This document shows positions 38,634-52,353 of a stretch of 64,000 nucleotides of DNA, piece by piece. Within the stretch, counting starts at the first letter, position 1; each line of letters begins with the position of its first letter. The DNA is taken from the NCBI RefSeq assembly GCF_004210375.1, contig NC_134830.1, forward strand, positions 12,400,001-12,464,000. The letters run 5' to 3'. The DNA comes from Tachypleus tridentatus (taxonomy: Eukaryota > Arthropoda > Merostomata > Xiphosura > Limulidae). A program made the translations under genes and the position numbers. The notes below the pieces were generated by a model, which saw nothing but the letters and a program-made list of their open reading frames with translations, had not been told where the DNA came from and searched no databases.

Positions 38634-41377
38634 AATAACATAATATATCTCTATGAGAAAGATGTGTAATGTTATTTTGTAGTAACTGTGAAAGAACAAG
38701 TGTGAGTACTAGAGTCATAGAGAAATAAGTCCTCACCGAAAACATAGAGAATCCAACATTTATATACTTCTTACATCATATTTATGCTTAACTCATAAAT
38801 CACCCTTCTTGAAATGAAGATATTTATCTTTTTCCAAATACATCACAGTGGAAACTTCGATAAGAAAACGGCTCACAATCGTTGTAGAGTTTGTGGAACG
38901 TGGAAATTTCTTCCCAACATCACGAAGTATAAGTAAAATGCTTGTTTCTCAAACAATCATAAACGGTGTCACTGTGTTTAGACTTGTCAATACTTTTAAT
39001 AAAGTTTTCTTAAAAGCATAGTTTGCGTTTTACCTACGTAGTAATTATATAACTGCATTTATGTCAACAATCACATTTCATGGGCAAATCATTTACGGGG
39101 AACTTTAGATACAAACGATCTTAGTTCTCTGAAATAATTACGAAAGAAGAAGGTTAAATTCTTTACTTTATGATCGAGACGTCATTATGAAAAGATATTT
39201 GAGAATTTCTAAGTTATTTATTACTTTTACTGCTTTATAACTTAGCAGTTTCAGAGAAAATTAAATAAATTACGGAACGTTTCACAAATTTACCAAAAAA
39301 ATTTTTTCTTCTCTTTGACTTTGAAATTTGCAAATACCTATTCTAATTAAGTACGGTTTGAAATATTAAAATTTGTTCTAATTTGCCCCTAAATTCGAAT
39401 TTTTTCATTCTTCTAAAGAGATATACGAGCATTTGATTGTAAATGGAGAACTGACGCCCATAACTTTGAGGCATAATGATCATCGCAGATGTTTACTAGA
39501 AATTCTCACTATTACGTAGGCAACAGATAATGTTCCAAAAAAAATCCCATTTCAGATAGCTATCGTTCATCTGTCTTTAATGTACGTAAAAAGAGCGTTT
39601 TATAAAATTCTTCGTGATCTTGGATTGTCCAATGAATACCTACAGACGTGTCTCAATAAACAGAACTGTTTCGATCGACCCTTCAAAGTACTAGTAAGAT
39701 CTTAGCTTTGCTTGCGATACAGAAATATGAGCGTATAAAACCCATTCTCACTTGTTTCCCTGAAGCTGACGTTGCTATTACAATATTAAGGAGTAAGAGC
39801 TACGAAAATAATTTTACTCATCTCACTCAAAAAAGAAATTTAATTTAAATAGTACTGGTACACGTGAAACTTTACAATAACAAAACTCTATTTTACACAA
39901 AATTTCCTTGAATTGGTTCATACCTTTTCTTTGTAAACCATTGCTTCCACCAGTAATGACGAAAATGTTCATGCTTAATATGCACACAAAATAACTATTA
40001 GTAGAAGTAATATATCAATGTTTCAATTGTGTCTGTAACCCTGTTCGTGTTTAATGTAGTTTTCTTCTTTTCGAACGTTTATTATGCTGTCACTGTTTCT
40101 TCTTGATGGCCAGTACGCATCTTCTAAGTATGACCGACCGCCTGTTTGTAATGATATTTATTTCTGAAGTAGCTGGAGACTAGAAATATTTATTCTTTCC
40201 GGTTTTCTCTTACTTTAGTTGTGTGATTGAACCCGAGTTAAAACAAATCGTTTTGTGTCATAACAGAATCCACGAGAAACGTATGTAACAATGGAGTAGC
40301 GCTAAAGAAACTTACAAAACTTATGTAAGGGGTGTAATGAAGAATAATGAGCACTTTTCTCCTAGCGTGCGATAAATAATGGATTGAAAGCTCGTGCATG
40401 CACTGTAACAGTTTCTCATTATTTTAAACAAATACGCTAATATTAGATGCACGTGTAAGCGAAAATTACAAATTAAAAGTCAATAAATCCTCTTCTTCAT
40501 TTGAATATATCATTACCCTTTTGACGTGGATGTATGAGGTTTCATGACGTTTCTTAACTAGGTTTCCTGGGAGAGCTGCTTCCAAATGTAAAAAATATTA
40601 TGGCATGTTTGTTAGATTTTACCTAGAATGTCGTGTATGTAATTAACGTTTTAATGTAAAGTTTTAGAGGAGACCTTTCACAATTTGGATTTCACTCTTG
40701 CAGTGCTTATCGCCAATTACGTTTTACAGGAGAGAAGTGTGTGCTGTAAATTATTCTTGTTTTGAAATATGCGGAGAGTGCAATGTAAAAATCTGACGTT
40801 TCTTAGAAACTGGATACAAAATTTTGTGTTGAAACATTGACGGAATAAACTCGGAAAGTGTAAGATGCATAAAAACGAAGGGGGCGTAGCTCAAGTGGTA
40901 GAGTGCTCGCTTTGCATGCGAGAGGTACTGGGATCGATACCCAGCGCCTCCAAATGTGATTTTGCTACAAATATAAAAAAAAACAAACACGCAATTGAGG
41001 TGAGGAAATTTTCAATGATGCCTCCCATCGAAATAATACAGAACGTGACTGACAAAAGGATGGCAAAATTATGACTTTACAAAATAAGAATGATTTTACT
41101 TTAGGTTAAAATAAATAATACTTCAGAGAGAATACACCGAGTTGAAGAAATACTTTGAAAGTTATCTCTTGGGATTTAAAATGAAAGGCGGTTTTTCTGC
41201 TCTTTCCCTTTCAATGATGTCATCGAAATGTATGACATTTTTATAAACATGAACGAAAACATTTAACAATACGAATTTATTTACAATTTATCTTTTACAC
41301 CTGAAACTATGTTTCCAGTGGTACTAACTGCCAGGTATACTCTGTTGATAACACAGTGTAAGTGGTGAAACAGCTTC
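38634..41377 (+). repeat. Repeat unit 15 (2744 bp, right type)
   Basis: Right type at every marker, including CCATCGAAAT. The string CTCACTTGTTTCCC (near 39748) is specific to this unit. Confidence 0.98.
40880..40952 (+). tRNA. tRNA-Ala (UGC)
   Basis: Complete and fully paired. The terminator is at 40960-40963. Confidence 0.97.
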
Positions 41378-44122
41378 AATAACATAATATATCTCTATGA
41401 GAAAGATGTGTAATGTTATTTTGTAGTAACTGTGAAAGAACAAGTGTGAGTACTAGAGTCATAGAGAAATAAGTCCTCACCGAAAACATAGAGAATCCAA
41501 CATTTATATACTTCTTACATCATATTTATGCTTAACTCATAAATCACCCTTCTTGAAATGAAGATATTTATCTTTTTCCAAATACATCACAGTGGAAACT
41601 TCGATAAGAAAACGGCTCACAATCGTTGTAGAGTTTGTGGAACGTGGAAATTTCTTCCCAACATCACGAAGTATAAGTAAAATGCTTGTTTCTCAAACAA
41701 TCATAAACGGTGTCACTGTGTTTAGACTTGTCAATACTTTTAATAAAGTTTTCTTAAAAGCATAGTTTGCGTTTTACCTACGTAGTAATTATATAACTGC
41801 ATTTATGTCAACAATCACATTTCATGGGCAAATCATTTACGGGGAACTTTAGATACAAACGATCTTAGTTCTCTGAAATAATTACGAAAGAAGAAGGTTA
41901 AATTCTTTACTTTATGATCGAGACGTCATTATGAAAAGATATTTGAGAATTTCTAAGTTATTTATTACTTTTACTGCTTTATAACTTAGCAGTTTCAGAG
42001 AAAATTAAATAAATTACGGAACGTTTCACAAATTTACCAAAAAAATTTTTCTTCTCTTTGACTTTGAAATTTGCAAATACCTATTCTAATTAAGTACGGT
42101 TTGAAATATTAAAATTTGTTCTAATTTGCCCCTAAATTCGAATTTTTTCATTCTTCTAAAGAGATATACGAGCATTTGATTGTAAATGGAGAACTGACGC
42201 CCATAACTTTGAGGCATAATGATCATCGCAGATGTTTACTAGAAATTCTCACTATTACGTAGGCAACAGATAATGTTCCAAAAAAAAAATCCCATTTCAG
42301 ATAGCTATCGTTCATCTGTCTTTAATGTACGTAAAAAGAGCGTTTTATAAAATTCTTCGTGATCTTGGATTGTCCAATGAATACCTACAGACGTGTCTCA
42401 ATAAACAGAACTGTTTCGATCGACCCTTCAAAGTACTAGTAAGATCTTAGCTTTGCTTGCGATACAGAAATATGAGCGTATAAAACCCATTCTCACTTCT
42501 GTTTCCTGAAGCTGACGTTGCTATTACAATATTAAGGAGTAAGAGCTACGAAAATAATTTTACTCATCTCACTCAAAAAAGAAATTTAATTTAAATAGTA
42601 CTGGTACACGTGAAACTTTACAATAACAAAACTCTATTTTACACAAAATTTCCTTGAATTGGTTCATACCTTTTCTTTGTAAACCATTGCTTCCACCAGT
42701 AATGACGAAAATGTTCATGCTTAATATGCACACAAAATAACTATTAGTAGAAGTAATATATCAATGTTTCAATTGTGTCTGTAACCCTGTTCGTGTTTAA
42801 TGTAGTTTTCTTCTTTTCGAACGTTTATTATGCTGTCACTGTTTCTTCTTGATGGCCAGTACGCATCTTCTAAGTATGACCGACCGCCTGTTTGTAATGA
42901 TATTTATTTCTGAAGTAGCTGGAGACTAGAAATATTTATTCTTTCCGGTTTTCTCTTACTTTAGTTGTGTGATTGAACCCGAGTTAAAACAAATCGTTTT
43001 GTGTCATAACAGAATCCACGAGAAACGTATGTAACAATGGAGTAGCGCTAAAGAAACTTACAAAACTTATGTAAGGGGTGTAATGAAGAATAATGAGCAC
43101 TTTTCTCCTAGCGTGCGATAAATAATGGATTGAAAGCTCGTGCATGCACTGTAACAGTTTCTCATTATTTTAAACAAATACGCTAATATTAGATGCACGT
43201 GTAAGCGAAAATTACAAATTAAAAGTCAATAAATCCTCTTCTTCATTTGAATATATCATTACCCTTTTGACGTGGATGTATGAGGTTTCATGACGTTTCT
43301 TAACTAGGTTTCCTGGGAGAGCTGCTTCCAAATGTAAAAAATATTATGGCATGTTTGTTAGATTTTACCTAGAATGTCGTGTATGTAATTAACGTTTTTA
43401 ATGTAAAGTTTTAGAGGAGACCTTTCACAATTTGGATTTCACTCTTGCAGTGCTTATCGCCAATTACGTTTTACAGGAGAGAAGTGTGTGCTGTAAATTA
43501 TTCTTGTTTTGAAATATGCGGAGAGTGCAATGTAAAAATCTGACGTTTCTTAGAAACTGGATACAAAATTTTGTGTTGAAACATTGACGGAATAAACTCG
43601 GAAAGTGTAAGATGCATAAAAACGAAGGGGGCGTAGCTCAAGTGGTAGAGTGCTCGCTTTGCATGCGAGAGGTACTGGGATCGATACCCAGCGCCTCCAA
43701 ATGTGATTTTGCTACAAATATAAAAAAAAACAAACACGCAATTGAGGTGAGGAAATTTTCAATGATGCCTCCCATCGAAATAATACAGAACGTGACTGAC
43801 AAAAGGATGGCAAAATTATGACTTTACAAAATAAGAATGATTTTACTTTAGGTTAAAATAAATAATACTTCAGAGAGAATACACCGAGTTGAAGAAATAC
43901 TTTGAAAGTTATCTCTTGGGATTTAAAATGAAAGGCGGTTTTTCTGCTCTTTCCTTTCAATGATGTCATCGAAATGTATGACATTTTATAAACATGAACG
44001 AAAACATTTAACAATACGAATTTATTTACAATTTATCTTTTACACCTGAAACTATGTTTCCAGTGGTACTAACTGCCAGGTATACTCTGTTGATAACACA
44101 GTGTAAGTGGTGAAACAGCTTC
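41378..44122 (+). repeat. Repeat unit 16 (2745 bp, right type)
   Basis: Right type. It introduces CACTTCTGTTTCC (near 42494), shared with units 17 and 18, where the left units have CACTTCGTTTCCC. Confidence 0.98.
43627..43699 (+). tRNA. tRNA-Ala (UGC)
   Basis: Complete and fully paired. The terminator is at 43707-43710. Confidence 0.97.
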
Positions 44123-46863
44123 AATAACATAATATATCTCTATGAGAAAGATGTGTAATGTTATTTTGTAGTAACTGTGAAAGAACAAGTGTGAGTACTA
44201 GAGTCATAGAGAAATAAGTCCTCACCGAAAACATAGAGAATCCAACATTTATATACTTCTTACATCATATTTATGCTTAACTCATAAATCACCCTTCTTG
44301 AAATGAAGATATTTATCTTTTTCCAAATACATCACAGTGGAAACTTCGATAAGAAAACGGCTCACAATCGTTGTAGAGTTTGTGGAACGTGGAAATTTCT
44401 TCCCAACATCACGAAGTATAAGTAAAATGCTTGTTTCTCAAACAATCATAAACGGTGTCACTGTGTTTAGACTTGTCAATACTTTTAATAAAGTTTTCTT
44501 AAAAGCATAGTTTGCGTTTTACCTACGTAGTAATTATATAACTGCATTTATGTCAACAATCACATTTCATGGGCAAATCATTTACGGGGAACTTTAGATA
44601 CAAACGATCTTAGTTCTCTGAAATAATTACGAAAGAAGAAGGTTAAATTCTTTACTTTATGATCGAGACGTCATTATGAAAAGATATTTGAGAATTTCTA
44701 AGTTATTTATTACTTTTACTGCTTTATAACTTAGCAGTTTCAGAGAAAATTAAATAAATTACGGAACGTTTCACAAATTTACCAAAAAAATTTTTCTTCT
44801 CTTTGACTTTGAAATTTGCAAATACCTATTCTAATTAAGTACGGTTTGAAATATTAAAATTTGTTCTAATTTGCCCCTAAATTCGAATTTTTTCATTCTT
44901 CTAAAGAGATATACGAGCATTTGATTGTAAATGGAGAACTGACGCCCATAACTTTGAGGCATAATGATCATCGCAGATGTTTACTAGAAATTCTCACTAT
45001 TACGTAGGCAACAGATAATGTTCCAAAAAAAAAATCCCATTTCAGATAGCTATCGTTCATCTGTCTTTAATGTACGTAAAAAGAGCGTTTTATAAAATTC
45101 TTCGTGATCTTGGATTGTCCAATGAATACCTACAGACGTGTCTCAATAAACAGAACTGTTTCGATCGACCCTTCAAAGTACTAGTAAGATCTTAGCTTTG
45201 CTTGCGATACAGAAATATGAGCGTATAAAACCCATTCTCACTTCTGTTTCCTGAAGCTGACGTTGCTATTACAATATTAAGGAGTAAGAGCTACGAAAAT
45301 AATTTTACTCATCTCACTCAAAAAAGAAATTTAATTTAAATAGTACTGGTACACGTGAAACTTTACAATAACAAAACTCTATTTTACACAAAATTTCCTT
45401 GAATTGGTTCATACCTTTTCTTTGTAAACCATTGCTTCCACCAGTAATGACGAAAATGTTCATGCTTAATATGCACACAAAATAACTATTAGTAGAAGTA
45501 ATATATCAATGTTTCAATTGTGTCTGTAACCCTGTTCGTGTTTAATGTAGTTTTCTTCTTTTCGAACGTTTATTATGCTGTCACTGTTTCTTCTTGATGG
45601 CCAGTACGCATCTTCTAAGTATGACCGACCGCCTGTTTGTAATGATATTTATTTCTGAAGTAGCTGGAGACTAGAAATATTTATTCTTTCCGGTTTCTCT
45701 TACTTTAGTTGTGTGATTGAACCCGAGTTAAAACAAATCGTTTTGTGTCATAACAGAATCCACGAGAAACGTATGTAACAATGGAGTAGCGCTAAAGAAA
45801 CTTACAAAACTTATGTAAGGGGTGTAATGAAGAATAATGAGCACTTTTCTCCTAGCGTGCGATAAATAATGGATTGAAAGCTCGTGCATGCACTGTAACA
45901 GTTTCTCATTATTTTAAACAAATACGCTAATATTAGATGCACGTGTAAGCGAAAATTACAAATTAAAAGTCAATAAATCCTCTTCTTCATTTGAATATAT
46001 CATTACCCTTTTGACGTGGATGTATGAGGTTTCATGACGTTTCTTAACTAGGTTTCCTGGGAGAGCTGCTTCCAAATGTAAAAAATATTATGGCATGTTT
46101 GTTAGATTTTACCTAGAATGTCGTGTATGTAATTAACGTTTTAATGTAAAGTTTTAGAGGAGACCTTTCACAATTTGATTTCACTCTTGCAGTGCTTATC
46201 GCCAATTACGTTTTACAGGAGAGAAGTGTGTGCTGTAAATTATTCTTGTTTTGAAATATGCGGAGAGTGCAATGTAAAAATCTGACGTTTCTTAGAAACT
46301 GGATACAAAATTTTGTGTTGAAACATTGACGGAATAAACTCGGAAAGTGTAAGATGCATAAAAACGAAGGGGGCGTAGCTCAAGTGGTAGAGTGCTCGCT
46401 TTGCATGCGAGAGGTACTGGGATCGATACCCAGCGCCTCCAAATGTGATTTTGCTACAAATATAAAAAAAAAAAACACGCAATTGAGGTGAGGAAATTTT
46501 CAATGATGCCTCCCATCGAAATAATACAGAACGTGACTGACAAAAGGATGGCAAAATTATGACTTTACAAAATAAGAATGATTTTACTTTAGGTTAAAAT
46601 AAATAATACTTCAGAGAGAATACACCGAGTTGAAGAAATACTTTGAAAGTTATCTCTTGGGATTTAAAATGAAAGGCGGTTTTTCTGCTCTTTCCTTTCA
46701 ATGATGTCATCGAAATGTATGACATTTTATAAACATGAACGAAAACATTTAACAATACGAATTTATTTACAATTTATCTTTTACACCTGAAACTATGTTT
46801 CCAGTGGTACTAACTGCCAGGTATACTCTGTTGATAACACAGTGTAAGTGGTGAAACAGCTTC
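44123..46863 (+). repeat. Repeat unit 17 (2741 bp, right type)
   Basis: Right type with CCATCGAAAT. The A-run after the tRNA has no C interruption, unlike its neighbours on both sides. Confidence 0.98.
46369..46441 (+). tRNA. tRNA-Ala (UGC)
   Basis: Complete and fully paired. The terminator is at 46449-46452. Confidence 0.97.
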
Positions 46864-49611
46864 AATAACATAATATATCTCTATGAGAAAGATGTGTAAT
46901 GTTATTTTGTAGTAACTGTGAAAGAACAAGTGTGAGTACTAGAGTCATAGAGAAATAAGTCCTCACCGAAAACATAGAGAATCCAACATTTATATACTTC
47001 TTACATCATATTTATGCTTAACTCATAAATCACCCTTCTTGAAATGAAGATATTTATCTTTTTCCAAATACATCACAGTGGAAACTTCGATAAGAAAACG
47101 GCTCACAATCGTTGTAGAGTTTGTGGAACGTGGAAATTTCTTCCCAACATCACGAAGTATAAGTAAAATGCTTGTTTCTCAAACAATCATAAACGGTGTC
47201 ACTGTGTTTAGACTTGTCAATACTTTTAATAAAGTTTTCTTAAAAGCATAGTTTGCGTTTTACCTACGTAGTAATTATATAACTGCATTTATGTCAACAA
47301 TCACATTTCATGGGCAAATCATTTACGGGGAACTTTAGATACAAACGATCTTAGTTCTCTGAAATAATTACGAAAGAAGAAGGTTAAATTCTTTACTTTA
47401 TGATCGAGACGTCATTATGAAAAGATATTTGAGAATTTCTAAGTTATTTATTACTTTTACTGCTTTATAACTTAGCAGTTTCAGAGAAAATTAAATAAAT
47501 TACGGAACGTTTCACAAATTTACCAAAAAATTTTTTCTTCTCTTTGACTTTGAAATTTGCAAATACCTATTCTAATTAAGTACGGTTTGAAATATTAAAA
47601 TTTGTTCTAATTTGCCCCTAAATTCGAATTTTTTCATTCTTCTAAAGAGATATACGAGCATTTGATTGTAAATGGAGAACTGACGCCCATAACTTTGAGG
47701 CATAATGATCATCGCAGATGTTTACTAGAAATTCTCACTATTACGTAGGCAACAGATAATGTTCCAAAAAAAATCCCATTTCAGATAGCTATCGTTCATC
47801 TGTCTTTAATGTACGTAAAAAGAGCGTTTTATAAAATTCTTCGTGATCTTGGATTGTCCAATGAATACCTACAGACGTGTCTCAATAAACAGAACTGTTT
47901 CTGATCGACCCTTCAAAGTACTAGTAAGATCTTAGCTTTGCTTGCGATACAGAAATATGAGCGTATAAAACCCATTCTCACTTCTGTTTCCTGAAGCTGA
48001 CGTTGCTATTACAATATTAAGGAGTAAGAGCTACGAAAATAATTTTACTCATCTCACTCAAAAAAGAAATTTAATTTAAATAGTACTGGTACACGTGAAA
48101 CTTTACAATAACAAAACTCTATTTTTACACAAAATTTCCTTGAATTGGTTCATACCTTTTCTTTGTAAACCATTGCTTCCACCAGTAATGACGAAAATGT
48201 TCATGCTTAATATGCACACAAAATAACTATTAGTAGAAGTAATATATCAATGTTTCAATTGTGTCTGTAACCCTGTTCGTGTTTAATGTAGTTTTCTTCT
48301 TTTCGAACGTTTATTATGCTGTCACTGTTTCTTCTTGATGGCCAGTACGCATCTTCTAAGTATGACCGACCGCCTGTTTGTAATGATATTTATTTCTGAA
48401 GTAGCTGGAGACTAGAAATATTTATTCTTTCCGGTTTTCTCTTACTTTAGTTGTGTGATTGAACCCGAGTTAAAACAAATCGTTTTGTGTCATAACAGAA
48501 TCCACGAGAAACGTATGTAACAATGGAGTAGCGCTAAAGAAACTTACAAAACTTATGTAAGGGGTGTAATGAAGAATAATGAGCACTTTTCTCCTAGCGT
48601 GCGATAAATAATGGATTGAAAGCTCGTGCATGCACTGTAACAGTTTCTCATTATTTTAAACAAATACGCTAATATTAGATGCACGTGTAAGCGAAAATTA
48701 CAAATTAAAAGTCAATAAATCCTCTTCTTCATTTGAATATATCATTACCCTTTTGACGTGGATGTATGAGGTTTCATGACGTTTCTTAACTAGGTTTCCT
48801 GGGAGAGCTGCTTCCAAATGTAAAAAATATTATGGCATGTTTGTTAGATTTTACCTAGAATGTCGTGTATGTAATTAACGTTTTTAATGTAAAGTTTTAG
48901 AGGAGACCTTTCACAATTTGGATTTCACTCTTGCAGTGCTTATCGCCAATTACGTTTTACAGGAGAGAAGTGTGTGCTGTAAATTATTCTTGTTTTGAAA
49001 TATGCGGAGAGTGCAATGTAAAAATCTGACGTTTCTTAGAAACTGGATACAAAATTTTGTGTTGAAACATTGACGGAATAAACTCGGAAAGTGTAAGATG
49101 CATAAAAACGAAGGGGGCGTAGCTCAAGTGGTAGAGTGCTCGCTTTGCATGCGAGAGGTACTGGGATCGATACCCAGCGCCTCCAAATGTGATTTTGCTA
49201 CAAATATAAAAAAAAAACAAACACGCAATTGAGGTGAGGAAATTTTCAATGATGCCTCCCATCGAAATAATACAGAACGTGACTGACAAAAGGATGGCAA
49301 AATTATGACTTTACAAAATAAGAATGATTTTACTTTAGGTTAAAATAAATAATACTTCAGAGAGAATACACCGAGTTGAAGAAATACTTTGAAAGTTATC
49401 TCTTGGGATTTAAAATGAAAGGCGGTTTTTCTGCTCTTTCCCTTTCAATGATGTCATCGAAATGTATGACATTTTTATAAACATGAACGAAAACATTTAA
49501 CAATACGAATTTATTTACAATTTATCTTTTACACCTGAAACTATGTTTCCAGTGGTACTAACTGCCAGGTATACTCTGTTGATAACACAGTGTAAGTGGT
49601 GAAACAGCTTC
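46864..49611 (+). repeat. Repeat unit 18 (2748 bp, right type)
   Basis: Right type. It alone has CTGTTTCTGATCG (near 47895), where all other units have CTGTTTCGATCG. Confidence 0.98.
49113..49185 (+). tRNA. tRNA-Ala (UGC)
   Basis: Complete and fully paired. The terminator is at 49193-49196. Confidence 0.97.
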
Positions 49612-52353
49612 AATAACATAATATATCTCTATGAGAAAGATGTGTAATGTTATTTTGTAGTAACTGTGAAAGAACAAGTGTGAGTACTAGAGTCATAGAG
49701 AAATAAGTCCTCACCGAAAACATAGAGAATCCAACATTTATATACTTCTTACATCATATTTATGCTTAACTCATAAATCACCCTTCTTGAAATGAAGATA
49801 TTTATCTTTTCCAAATACATCACAGTGGAAACTTCGATAAGAAAACGGCTCACAATCGTTGTAGAGTTTGTGGAACGTGGAAATTTCTTCCCAACATCAC
49901 GAAGTATAAGTAAAATGCTTGTTTCTCAAACAATCATAAACGGTGTCACTGTGTTTAGACTTGTCAATACTTTTAATAAAGTTTTCTTAAAAGCATAGTT
50001 TGCGTTTTACCTACGTAGTAATTATATAACTGCATTTATGTCAACAATCACATTTCATGGGCAAATCATTTACGGGGAACTTTAGATACAAACGATCTTA
50101 GTTCTCTGAAATAATTACGAAAGAAGAAGGTTAAATTCTTTACTTTATGATCGAGACGTCATTATGAAAAGATATTTGAGAATTTCTAAGTTATTTATTA
50201 CTTTTACTGCTTTATAACTTAGCAGTTTCAGAGAAAATTAAATAAATTACGGAACGTTTCACAAATTTACCAAAAAAATTTTTTCTTCTCTTTGACTTTG
50301 AAATTTGCAAATACCTATTCTAATTAAGTACGGTTTGAAATATTAAAATTTGTTCTAATTTGCCCCTAAATTCGAATTTTTTCATTCTTCTAAAGAGATA
50401 TACGAGCATTTGATTGTAAATGGAGAACTGACGCCCATAACTTTGAGGCATAATGATCATCGCAGATGTTTACTAGAAATTCTCACTATTACGTAGGCAA
50501 CAGATAATGTTCCAAAAAAAATCCCATTTCAGATAGCTATCGTTCATCTGTCTTTAATGTACGTAAAAAGAGCGTTTTATAAAATTCTTCGTGATCTTGG
50601 ATTGTCCAATGAATACCTACAGACGTGTCTCAATAAACAGAACTGTTTCGATCGACCCTTCAAAGTACTAGTAAGATCTTAGCTTTGCTTGCGATACAGA
50701 AATATGAGCGTATAAAACCCATTCTCACTCTGTTTCCTGAAGCTGACGTTGCTATTACAATATTAAGGAGTAAGAGCTACGAAAATAATTTTACTCATCT
50801 CACTCAAAAAAGAAATTTAATTTAAATAGTACTGGTACACGTGAAACTTTACAATAACAAAACTCTATTTTACACAAAATTTCCTTGAATTGGTTCATAC
50901 CTTTCTTTGTAAACCATTGCTTCCACCAGTAATGACGAAAATGTTCATGCTTAATATGCACACAAAATAACTATTAGTAGAAGTAATATATCAATGTTTC
51001 AATTGTGTCTGTAACCCTGTTCGTGTTTAATGTAGTTTTCTTCTTTTCGAACGTTTATTATGCTGTCACTGTTTCTTCTTGATGGCCAGTACGCATCTTC
51101 TAAGTATGACCGACCGCCTGTTTGTAATGATATTTATTTCTGAAGTAGCTGGAGACTAGAAATATTTATTCTTTCCGGTTTTCTCTTACTTTAGTTGTGT
51201 GATTGAACCCGAGTTAAAACAAATCGTTTTGTGTCATAACAGAATCCACGAGAAACGTATGTAACAATGGAGTAGCGCTAAAGAAACTTACAAAACTTAT
51301 GTAAGGGGTGTAATGAAGAATAATGAGCACTTTTCTCCTAGCGTGCGATAAATAATGGATTGAAAGCTCGTGCATGCACTGTAACAGTTTCTCATTATTT
51401 TAAACAAATACGCTAATATTAGATGCACGTGTAAGCGAAAATTACAAATTAAAAGTCAATAAATCCTCTTCTTCATTTGAATATATCATTACCCTTTTGA
51501 CGTGGATGTATGAGGTTTCATGACGTTTCTTAACTAGGTTTCCTGGGAGAGCTGCTTCCAAATGTAAAAAATATTATGGCATGTTTGTTAGATTTTACCT
51601 AGAATGTCGTGTATGTAATTAACGTTTTAATGTAAAGTTTTAGAGGAGACCTTCACAATTTGATTTCACTCTTGCAGTGCTTATCGCCAATTACGTTTTA
51701 CAGGAGAGAAGTGTGTGCTGTAAATTATTCTTGTTTTGAAATATGCGGAGAGTGCAATGTAAAAATCTGACGTTTCTTAGAAACTGGATACAAAATTTTG
51801 TGTTGAAACATTGACGGAATAAACTCGGAAAGTGTAAGATGCATAAAAACGAAGGGGGCGTAGCTCAAGTGGTAGAGTGCTCGCTTTGCATGCGAGAGGT
51901 ACTGGGATCGATACCCAGCGCCTCCAAATGTGATTTTGCTACAAATATAAAAAAAAAACAAACACGCAATTGAGGTGAGGAAATTTTCAATGATGCCTCC
52001 CATCGAAATAATACAGAACGTGACTGACAAAAGGATGGCAAAATTATGACTTTACAAAATAAGAATGATTTTACTTTAGGTTAAAATAAATAATACTTCA
52101 GAGAGAATACACCGAGTTGAAGAAATACTTTGAAAGTTATCTCTTGGGATTTAAAATGAAAGGCGGTTTTTCTGCTCTTTCCCTTTCAATGATGTCATCG
52201 AAATGTATGACATTTTTTATAAACATGAACGAAAACATTTAACAATACGAATTTATTTACAATTTATCTTTTACACCTGAAACTATGTTTCCAGTGGTAC
52301 TAACTGCCAGGTATACTCTGTTGATAACACAGTGTAAGTGGTGAAACAGCTTC
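49612..52353 (+). repeat. Repeat unit 19 (2742 bp, right type)
   Basis: This is the last unit with CCATCGAAAT. It also has CATACCTTTCTTTG (near 50897), shared with unit 20, where others have one more T. Confidence 0.98.
51854..51926 (+). tRNA. tRNA-Ala (UGC)
   Basis: Complete and fully paired. The terminator is at 51934-51937. Confidence 0.97.
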